A DNA stretch of 64,000 nt from an uncultured Eubacteriales bacterium (lineage in GTDB: Bacteria; Bacillota; Clostridia; Oscillospirales; Acutalibacteraceae), in the NCBI GenBank assembly GCA_934445035.1, contig CAKSDI010000002.1:281595-345594 (forward strand), written 5' to 3'. A model generated the notes under the pieces. That model was not told the origin of the DNA. It saw nothing but the letters and a program-made list of their open reading frames with translations, and ran no database searches. This document shows, in pieces, positions 42,276 to 50,500 of the stretch (within the stretch, counting starts at the first letter, position 1; the number at the start of each line of letters is the position of its first letter). Position numbers and translations under genes: made by a program.

Positions 42276-42303
42276 TTGACTTTATATGTTTTTTTGGTAT
42301 AAT
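42276..42303 (+). promoter_or_regulatory. Promoter of pckG
   Basis: TTGACT, 16-bp spacer and TATAAT with extended -10 TGG, 48 bp before the ATG. AAAAGGAG supplies a strong ribosome site. Confidence 0.75.
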
Positions 42304-42350
42304 GTATAAGGCAGAAATTTGGAAGATATTTCTTAAAAGGAGAAATTATT

Positions 42351-44135
42351 ATGACTGAAAACAAAACTGTTTTAAAGTGGCTTGAAGAAGTCAAGGAACT
42401 TGTTACGCCTGACAAGGTCGTTTGGATCGACGGCAGCGAGGAGCAGCTTGAAGCTATCCGCAAAGAAGCTGTTGAATCGGGCGAGATGATAAAGCTCAAC
42501 GAAGAAAAGCTTCCGGGCTGTTTTCTTCACAGAACCCGTCCTAACGATGTTGCGCGCGTAGAGGACAGAACCTTTATTTGTTCAAGAAAAGAGGAAAATG
42601 CCGGTCCTACAAATAACTGGTGCGATCCTCAGGAAATGTATAAAAAGCTTTACAATATTGCAAGAGGCTCTTATAAGGGAAGAACAATGTATATCATTCC
42701 TTTCTCTATGGGACCGATCGGATCTCCTCTTGCAAAAGCAGGAATCGAAGTAACCGATTCTAAATATGTTGTTCTTAATATGGCTATTATGACAAGAGTA
42801 GGACAGAAAGTCCTCGATGTTTTAGGCGACTCTAACGACTGGGTAAGAGGCCTTCACGCTTCCTGCGATATCGACCCCGAAAAGCGTTATATATGCCAGT
42901 TCCCCGAGGACAACACAATTATTTCCGTTAACTCTGCTTACGGCGGAAATGTTCTTCTCGGTAAAAAATGCTTCGCTCTTCGTATAGCTTCTTATCAGGG
43001 CTGGAAAGAGGGCTGGATGGCTGAGCATATGCTTATATTAGGCCTTCAGAATCCTAAGGGCGAAATTAAATATATTGCGGCTGCTTTCCCGTCTGCTTGC
43101 GGAAAGACCAACCTTGCAATGCTTATTCCGCCTGAGTATCTCCGCAAGAAGGGCTATAAGATCTGGACTGTCGGCGATGATATTTCCTGGATGAAGATAG
43201 GAAATGACGGCAGACTTTACGCTATCAACCCTGAAAACGGATTCTTCGGCGTAGCTCCCGGAACTAACGCTCACTCAAACTTCAATGCTCTTGAGAGCAC
43301 TAAGAAGAACACTATTTTCACAAATGTTGCTCTTAACCTTGATGATAACACCGTTTGGTGGGAGGGACTTAATAAAGATCTTCCTACAAACTGCATAGAT
43401 TGGAAAGGCAATAAGTGGGACGCTTCTAAATTTGATAAGAAAGATAAGAGCACCTATGCAGCTCATCCGAACTCAAGATTTACCGCTCCCGCTAAAAACT
43501 GCCCCTGCATTTCCGATGAATTTGATAAGGGCGAGGGAGTTCCGATCTCCGCAATTATATTCGGCGGCCGCCGCGCTAAATGCGCTCCGCTCGTATATCA
43601 GTCAAAGAGCTGGGAAAACGGTGTGTTCATCGGTTCTGCTATGGCTTCTGAAACAACAGCTGCTGCAGCAGGTGCTGTCGGAGTAGTTCGCCGCGATCCT
43701 ATGGCTATGCTTCCGTTCTGCGGATACAATATGGGCGACTATTTTGCTCACTGGCTTGAAATGGGCAAAAAGCTCGGCGATAAGGCTCCTAAGATATTCA
43801 ATGTTAACTGGTTCAGAACTGACGATGAGGGTAACTTCGTATGGCCCGGATTCGGCGATAATATGAGAGTTCTTAACTGGATAGTTGACCGCTGCGAAGG
43901 CAAGGCTGACGCTACTGAAACCGCTATCGGTTATGTTCCGAAGCCTGAGGATATCGATCTTACCGATCTTGATATGGATATGGATACCTTAAAGAGCATT
44001 CTTAAGGTTGATAAAGATGTTTGGGAGAAAGAAGCAAGCGAGATCGAAGAGCATTACAAGAAATTCGGCGATAAGTTACCGAAAGAGCTCCGCAATCAGC
44101 TTGATACCCTTAAGAGCAATCTTGAAAAAATGTAA
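42351..44135 (+). CDS. pckG: Phosphoenolpyruvate carboxykinase (GTP)
   Basis: A 594-residue GTP-type PEPCK that interconverts oxaloacetate and phosphoenolpyruvate. The P-loop is FPSACGKTN at 246-254 with the hyper-reactive cysteine of the GTP family. Other family blocks are EEKLPGCFLHRTRPNDVARVE, SMGPIGSPLAKAGIEVTDS, WTVGDDISWMKIG, GVAPGTNAHSN and IIFGGRRAKCAPLVYQS. In anaerobic fermenters it often fixes CO2 towards oxaloacetate and succinate. Codon use is biased, suggesting high expression. It has its own promoter and terminator. Confidence 0.97.
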   Translation: MTENKTVLKWLEEVKELVTPDKVVWIDGSEEQLEAIRKEAVESGEMIKLNEEKLPGCFLHRTRPNDVARVEDRTFICSRKEENAGPTNNWCDPQEMYKKLYNIARGSYKGRTMYIIPFSMGPIGSPLAKAGIEVTDSKYVVLNMAIMTRVGQKVLDVLGDSNDWVRGLHASCDIDPEKRYICQFPEDNTIISVNSAYGGNVLLGKKCFALRIASYQGWKEGWMAEHMLILGLQNPKGEIKYIAAAFPSACGKTNLAMLIPPEYLRKKGYKIWTVGDDISWMKIGNDGRLYAINPENGFFGVAPGTNAHSNFNALESTKKNTIFTNVALNLDDNTVWWEGLNKDLPTNCIDWKGNKWDASKFDKKDKSTYAAHPNSRFTAPAKNCPCISDEFDKGEGVPISAIIFGGRRAKCAPLVYQSKSWENGVFIGSAMASETTAAAAGAVGVVRRDPMAMLPFCGYNMGDYFAHWLEMGKKLGDKAPKIFNVNWFRTDDEGNFVWPGFGDNMRVLNWIVDRCEGKADATETAIGYVPKPEDIDLTDLDMDMDTLKSILKVDKDVWEKEASEIEEHYKKFGDKLPKELRNQLDTLKSNLEKM

Positions 44136-44154
44136 TTTTTCCTTTTAATAATTT

Positions 44155-44186
44155 GCGCCGCAGGTTTTTGCCTGCGGCGCTTTTTT
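44155..44186 (+). terminator. Terminator of pckG
   Basis: Perfect GC-rich stem GCGCCGCAGG / CCTGCGGCGC with a 6-nt loop and six T. Confidence 0.93.
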
Positions 44187-44187
44187 C

Positions 44188-44216
44188 TTGCAAAATTGAA
44201 TATTTTATTTTATAAT
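44188..44216 (+). promoter_or_regulatory. Promoter of the MocR-type gene
   Basis: TTGCAA, 17-bp spacer and TATAAT, 36 bp before the ATG. Confidence 0.65.
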
Positions 44217-44251
44217 CATTTAAAGAAGTGTGAAAGGGAATTTTAAAATTA

Positions 44252-45304
44252 ATGGATAAGCTGTATATTTCTGTTTACGAAAAAATCAAAAATGAAATTA
44301 TCGGCGGAATTTATAAATCGGGAGAAAAATTGCCGTCTAAGAGAGTTTGCGCGGAAAGAAACGGAGTAAGCGTTGTAACCGTAGAACACGCATATGCTAT
44401 GCTTGAAGAAGAGGGATATATCTCCGCTGTTACTCGAAGCGGCTATTTTTGCGCATATAACTCGCAGGAAATATATTCAGGTGTAAAAGAAACAGAGGAT
44501 ATTAAAAACTTTTCGATTTTTCACGGAATTAAAGAAAATTTCCCCGAATCAGTATATTTAAAAGCAGTAAGAAAGGTAATATCGGAACAAAAATCGGAAG
44601 TTTTGCAAAAATCCGAAAATTCCGGCCTTTTCATCCTGCGCTCGGCGCTCTCAAAATATCTTATAAGGTGCAGAGGAATAAAAGCAGATCCGGAAAGAAT
44701 AATAATCGGCTCGGGCGCGCAGTCGCTTTATCATATGATAATCTGCCTGCTTGGCAAAGACCGTGTTTTTGCAATAGAAGATCCGTCTTATAAAAAAATA
44801 GAAAACGAATATAGAACTCACGGAATTGAATATCGAAAATTAAAGCTTGAAAACGGCGGAATTAACTCATCCGAGCTTAAAAATACCGACGCCGATGTTC
44901 TTCATGTAACACCGTATCGCTCGTTTCCAAGCGGAATAACCGCAACTGCTGCCAAAAGAGCAGAATATCTCAAATGGGCAAATTTGCGAAACGGAATAAT
45001 AATTGAAGATGATTACGGCTCGGAATTTTACAGATTCAGAAAGCCTTTTGAAACACTTTTTGAGTTAAGCGACGGTAATGTGATTTATCTTAATACCTTT
45101 TCAAAAACGATTTCTTCAGCTGTTAAAACAGGATATATCATTCTGCCGGAAAACCTTTATCCGCTTTATGAAAGCAATAAAGAAATGATTTCCTGCACAG
45201 TTCCGACTCTCGATCAGCTCGTTTTGGCAGAGCTGCTTAATAACGGCAGTTTTGAAAGAAACCTAAACAGAATAAGAAGAAAAATAAGAAAAAATGAGAT
45301 ATGA
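44252..45304 (+). CDS. MocR/GntR-type regulator with truncated aminotransferase domain
   Basis: A 350-residue protein with a GntR winged helix at the N-terminus (IIGGIYKSGEKLPSKRVCAERNGVS) followed by a fold-type I aminotransferase domain with a PLP lysine in YLNTFSKTISSAVKTG. MocR proteins are normally about 450-480 residues. Here the frame ends at RRKIRKNEI, just where the small C-terminal subdomain should begin, and a terminator follows at once. The loss of roughly 100 residues makes it a remnant or a shortened regulator. It may use PLP or an amino acid as a signal if still functional. Confidence 0.8.
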   Translation: MDKLYISVYEKIKNEIIGGIYKSGEKLPSKRVCAERNGVSVVTVEHAYAMLEEEGYISAVTRSGYFCAYNSQEIYSGVKETEDIKNFSIFHGIKENFPESVYLKAVRKVISEQKSEVLQKSENSGLFILRSALSKYLIRCRGIKADPERIIIGSGAQSLYHMIICLLGKDRVFAIEDPSYKKIENEYRTHGIEYRKLKLENGGINSSELKNTDADVLHVTPYRSFPSGITATAAKRAEYLKWANLRNGIIIEDDYGSEFYRFRKPFETLFELSDGNVIYLNTFSKTISSAVKTGYIILPENLYPLYESNKEMISCTVPTLDQLVLAELLNNGSFERNLNRIRRKIRKNEI

Positions 45305-45341
45305 AAAAACAGCAGAAGCTTTAAAACTTCTGCTGTTTTTA
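45304..45341. terminator. Bidirectional terminator between MocR-type and sensor kinase genes
   Basis: AAAAACAGCAGAAG / CTTCTGCTGTTTTT perfect 14-bp stem with an 8-nt loop and T/A tracts on both sides. Confidence 0.88.
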
Positions 45342-45343
45342 AT

Positions 45344-46609
45344 TTAAATTATAACCCTTAATATAAACATATCGCCGCTTATTGAAAATTGGCAGTTGCC
45401 GTTAAGCTTTTCCGTTACATATCTTATACTTTGCGTTCCTATACCGTGACCGGGCTTTTCGGCAATCGGAAAACCATCGGTAATAATAGGAGGATCCAAA
45501 AAAGTGTTTTTTAATTGTATCAAAAGCTTATCCTTGTTAGTCGTCATACAAAGGTCGATCTTCTTATCGCTTTCTTTGTCTTTAACGGCGTTAATGGCAT
45601 TTTCAAGAGCATTTGATAAAATAGCCGTGAGATCGATCTCAGAAATAGGCAAAGAATCGGGAATATTTATACTAAATGTAAAATCAATATTATCGTTTTT
45701 AAAAGCGTCTTCATGAGAGGATAATATCATATTCACAAGCTCATTTTTGCAGTATTTGTGCATTGCGGTGCTGTCGGAAGCGGAAATTATCTTGTTTATG
45801 TAATTAAGCGCCTTGTCGGTTTCGCCGTTTTCAATATATGCGTGGATATTTAAAAGAAAGTGCCTTAGATCATGCCTTAAAATTCTGACGCTTGTTTCAG
45901 ACCTTTTTATTGCCTCTATTTCTTTTTCGGACTGTTTTCTCTTCATTTCCATTAATATGTTGAGATTTTCAGCGTCGCGCTTTTCCTCATATTGTTTAAA
46001 GTAAAGGAAAATAAATATAATATAGCTTATGCAAAGAACAAAGCCCATAAATTCAACTACTATTTCTTTTCCCGAGTAGAGCAGGGTGGTATAAACGCTC
46101 GAAACATAATCAAAAATATAGTAAACAAGCGGCAAAATACCGAAAATAATTATCGAGCTTGTCGGCTTGCTTATAAGCTGTGAAGTTGCCTGGGAAACAT
46201 GCCTGATAAGGAAAATAAATGTTGCCACAGTGATTATACATCTTGCAAGATAGCATATCCACATTTTTCCCGAAATATTCAGCGCCACAATTCCCACCCA
46301 GTTGCTTATCTGACAGCAAAGGTATGCCATGAGCACGGAAAGAGTGCACAGAGAAAATTTATATTTATATTTAAAGGAAAGAAAGAATATAAGCGGAATA
46401 TGAATGATAAAAGGATAGATCTTTTCAGTACCGCCGCTTTTAAACAAAATAAATGAAAGAATATATAAAGCGCCCGTGGCACAGGAAAAAAGCAAAAGAG
46501 AAAAAATATTTTTCTTCGCCATTTTTATTCCTAAAAACGCCGCCGAGATATATACGCCGAAAAGAAGGGTAGTGGCGTTATGTAAAAACCAAAAAATATT
46601 TTCAAGCAT
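45344..46609 (-). CDS. Sensor histidine kinase, GHKL/AgrC type
   Basis: A 421-residue membrane kinase. The first 200 residues hold six or seven hydrophobic helices, as in AgrC-type peptide sensors. A short coiled segment leads to the phospho-acceptor motif RILRHDLRHFLLNIHAY and then the GHKL ATPase with LTAILSNALENAINAV (N box) and KPGHGIGTQSIRYV (G box). It lies 20 nt downstream of the LytTR regulator gene and would phosphorylate it. No agrB/agrD-like genes are present, so the ligand is unknown. Confidence 0.9.
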   Translation of the reverse strand: MLENIFWFLHNATTLLFGVYISAAFLGIKMAKKNIFSLLLFSCATGALYILSFILFKSGGTEKIYPFIIHIPLIFFLSFKYKYKFSLCTLSVLMAYLCCQISNWVGIVALNISGKMWICYLARCIITVATFIFLIRHVSQATSQLISKPTSSIIIFGILPLVYYIFDYVSSVYTTLLYSGKEIVVEFMGFVLCISYIIFIFLYFKQYEEKRDAENLNILMEMKRKQSEKEIEAIKRSETSVRILRHDLRHFLLNIHAYIENGETDKALNYINKIISASDSTAMHKYCKNELVNMILSSHEDAFKNDNIDFTFSINIPDSLPISEIDLTAILSNALENAINAVKDKESDKKIDLCMTTNKDKLLIQLKNTFLDPPIITDGFPIAEKPGHGIGTQSIRYVTEKLNGNCQFSISGDMFILRVII

Positions 46610-46629
46610 AAAGTTTTTATTACTCCTTT

Positions 46630-47340
46630 TTAATCAAACATCATTGAAAAATATGCTTCTTTAAAACTTTTTGAGCTTCCTCTCGCTATCGGAACGGTCT
46701 TTTTGGATTGTGTGGTTATTTGCGTGCCGTTAAAATAGTCGATATTCCGCATATATACTATATAACTGCGGTGGCATTTGAAAAAACCGCTTTCAAGCGT
46801 CAATTTATCCTCAAAGGAATACAGCGGATCGTTAGTTTCGGCTTCCAAGCCGTTCAAAAGATGAAATACGACCTTTTTATTCATTGCCTCTATAAATTCA
46901 ATATCGTGGAAATACAGTTTTCTGTAACCGTTGTCGGTTTTTATAACAATATTTTCAGACTCTGTGGTAACTTCGCTCAAACAATCGGACAAGGCGCTCT
47001 TGATTTTCTCATAGTCTACAGGTTTTAAAAGATATCCGTTTGCCTTTACTTCATAAGACTCTAAAGCAAATTCGGCGGATGAAGTGAGAAAAATTATTTT
47101 AACAGCCGAATCTTTAGCTCTTAATTCTCTGGCTGTATCCATTCCGTTTAAAAGCGGCATTATAATATCAAGAAATATTATATCGATATGCTCTGCACTG
47201 TCGGCGGTTAAAAGATCGTCGCCGTTATTAAAAGAAAGCACTTGCGCAGAAGTGTCCGTTTCCTTTAAATATCTTTCTATAAGGGAGCAGGTTTTTAACT
47301 TGAATTCTTCGCTGTCGTCACACACGGCTATCCTTAGCAT
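46630..47340 (-). CDS. LytTR-family response regulator
   Basis: A 236-residue regulator starting MLRIAVCDDSEEF. The ATG is chosen because GAGG lies 8 nt upstream, rather than the GTG nine bases earlier. The receiver domain has the phospho-acceptor in IDIIFLDIIMPLLNG, the conserved Lys in NGYLLKPVDYEK and a Ser/Thr in IIFLTSS. The C-terminal half is a LytTR DNA-binding domain (LYFHDIEFIEAMNKKVVFHL, then FFKCHRSYIVYMRNIDY). It is transcribed away from the giant surface-protein gene across a 182-bp gap, so that gene is a natural candidate target. Confidence 0.93.
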   Translation of the reverse strand: MLRIAVCDDSEEFKLKTCSLIERYLKETDTSAQVLSFNNGDDLLTADSAEHIDIIFLDIIMPLLNGMDTARELRAKDSAVKIIFLTSSAEFALESYEVKANGYLLKPVDYEKIKSALSDCLSEVTTESENIVIKTDNGYRKLYFHDIEFIEAMNKKVVFHLLNGLEAETNDPLYSFEDKLTLESGFFKCHRSYIVYMRNIDYFNGTQITTQSKKTVPIARGSSKSFKEAYFSMMFD

Positions 47341-47435
47341 TGATTTCACCTCATATTTATTTTACTATAAACTAAGTTTGTTTTCAATCAAATTAATCTG
47401 CAATTCACTCCCTGATTTTTGCATTTCGCGAATTC

Positions 47436-47466
47436 TTGATTTTTAAAGATATTTTTGTGATAAAAT
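47436..47466 (+). promoter_or_regulatory. Possible promoter of the surface-protein gene
   Basis: Extended -10 TGTGATAAAAT (TAAAAT at 47461-47466) with TTGATT 19 bp upstream as the best -35. The spacing is long, as in promoters that need an activator. The 182-bp gap also holds two partly similar segments, AATTCACTCCCTGATTTTT and AATTCTTGATTTTT, just upstream. Confidence 0.4.
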
Positions 47467-47522
47467 CAGTATAAATTATTATCGGTTTATTATGACTGTA
47501 ATTCAGAAACGGAGAATGATCT

Positions 47523-50500
47523 ATGCGGAAATTTCACAATCTTTCGAAAAAGGAAAAAGCGGAATATATTTCTATTCTTATTCTTTATCCGTTTTTTCTT
47601 ATTTTCTCAAATCTCGGCAAAACATTTAAGTTTTTTGCCTCTAAAAAAAGGCAGCTTGTAGCAAGCGCTTTGTCGGTTGCAGTGGTTCTTACAACCATTC
47701 CGGTACTGTCTTTTTCTGTATTTGCAGGCACAACCGGCTGTACCAGTATTATACTGTTCAACCAATTCCAAATGGTGAACGGCAACAGCAACACATATTT
47801 AGTCGCGGATGAATACCAAACCAACATACCCAGAAAGGTGCAAAACACCCCCGCCAGCGACGGTAACTACTTAGCCAAGTATGAGCCGTCCTCCAACACC
47901 CTGATCATTCAGGATCTGGGAGATTTATCTAACGGTAGCTATGGCGGCTTATATGCAAACGGCGACTTAAACCTCAGACTTGTCGGCAGCAACCGTTTTC
48001 GCAATTGCTCGAAATACGGCGTTAAGGCCGACGGCAACCTGAAAATTTACGGCGACGGTGCACTGTTTATCAGCTGCGGGATGATAAACGGCGGCTCTTC
48101 GGCAATTTGCGCCGGCGGCAATATTACCCTTAGCGGCTACGGCTTCTCTCAGTCCACCATTGTGGCTGTCGGTAACGGTGATTATACCGTGAAAGCCGGC
48201 GGCAGCATCAATGTTTCCAATGTAGATCTGACGCTTTATGCCGCATGGAATTACAGCCTTTTCAACAAGGTGCCCAACAGCATTATGGGCGGCAAGATCA
48301 CCGCCAGCACAGACGACATGGGCAAAGACCCCACCGATAATATTGACGACAGCAAACTGACCAAGGACTATAAATATCTGAGAATGACTCCGGACGGCTA
48401 CCGCGACGCTTATGACACTGCGTCCTTAAAAGAAGCGGCTGCGGACGAAAACTGCAAGGTGATCGACTTACTTGCCCTTGACGAATATGACCACGATTCG
48501 GAATATATCATTGGCATCTCCGATGTGATATCTTTCGATCACGATGTAACGCTGATTTCGCTTGGCAGCTGGATCAGAAGAGAGGACAGCTATAAGGGCG
48601 CATTCTTTAAGATCGGCGGCGACGGCTCCGAACCGAATGTAACCTTTATGGGCCTTTCACTTTATGGCTATGGCGTGAAAAGTAATGATACAGTTGTAGG
48701 CAACGATTCCGCAATCATCGTGGAAAGCGGCAGTCTTACCTTAAAAGGTGCAAACTCGGTAGAATATTTCAATGCAGGAAGCGCCAACGGTGCGGCCATA
48801 AATGTAAAATCCGGTGCCACACTGACTTTAAACGGCCGTTATATCTGGTTTTTCAAAAACGAAACCACCGGCCTTGGCGGTGCAATTTACAACGAGGGTA
48901 CTTTAAACATAAAAAGTGCCAGGATCATAACCAATAAGGCGGCTGACGGCGGCGGTATTTACAGCTGCAATTCCGGTAAAATCTCCCTTGTCGGAAACAC
49001 GGGCTATGTTGATGTGGCTTACAACACAACGACCGACGGCACGCGCAACAATTTAAAGCTCGCAAACTGGAATCGCATTAAAACGGACGACAAGGTCAAC
49101 ACCAGAAGAAAAATTTATATCACTCCTTGCGCCGAACCCACCTTAACTCAAAGTATACCGATCATTTCAGCCAGCAGCAACTATTCTATGAACAGCTTTG
49201 CATCGGATATTCACGGTGTGGAGCCGGTGTTCAAGGATTATGCAAAAGAAATCTGCCTGGCTGTGACCCACCCGCACTGCGTTTGCGGCAAGGAACATAA
49301 GGAGATCGGCGACCACAAGGACGAGGATGTTCGCTGGTTTGAAGGATGGGATCAAACGGATTCTCTTCCCAAAGAACCTGGCAACTATTATTTGAAGAAT
49401 GACATTGTTCTAAAGGATTCGGATCATCATGCCTATCTTTACAACGGCGTGAACATCTGCATGAACGGTCACGATATTTATGCAACCTACAACGCCCGCG
49501 AGGTATTGTCTACCATAGGCAACTGGATAAAGAATGACGGGGACGACAAGTATAAGCTTTATCCATGGGATCAGGAAGGCGTTGTGACTAACTGCAGATC
49601 AAGCAGCAGCGTCATCAGGCACAAAGGTGTAACGGTGGAAAATGTGGGCCGCGGCGTTCAGGTGGACGCTAACGCAAATGTAAGCTTTTATAACATCTAT
49701 ATTACCGATAACAAAACCAAGGATCAAAGTTCTGGCGGCGGCGGTATTTATGTTTCGAACGCCAAGGTAAACCTTTATAACTGCAGAATTACCAAAAACT
49801 ATGCCTATCATTACGGCGGCGGTATCTCCGGTGCACAAAGCGCTACCATTAACATTTTCGATTCCAAAATCAACGAGAATACTGCCGATAGCTTTGGCGG
49901 CGGCATTGAGATTGGAAACAGCAGTAAGCTTAGAATTGAAAACACCGAAATCGGGGGCAATACATCGACCTATAACGGCGGCGGTATCAGTGTAGTGGCC
50001 AATAATTGCGATGTTTCTTTAAAGGACACCACAATTCACGGCAACTTCGCAAAATACTACGGCGGCGGTATTTACTCCTCTTCAGCGGTGAAGCTGTCCG
50101 GTAACAGCTATGTTACGAGCAACCATTCCGGACACCAGGACTCAAGCAAAAGTTATTCTGATAATATTTACATCAACACTTACGCTCCCGCAATTCAACT
50201 GACAGGACCGCTCACAGGCCTGTATAAGAGCGGTATTACTTCTGTAAAGGTGCCGCGCGTGGTGGTCACCGGCAATAACTACACGATCACCGAAGACGAT
50301 TTAAATAACTTCAAAAGCGATGTAGATAAATACGAATTGGTGCTCAAGGACAATGAGATCACCATGAAAACCAAACTGAAGAATCTAACGGTTTCGGATA
50401 TTTCCGTAACCATGCCTTCCAATCTGACTTACGACGGCAACTCAAAGACCGTTAAGGTTGCGGCAAACGCCGGTGTGGACTGCGGTTCCCTCTATGTGGA

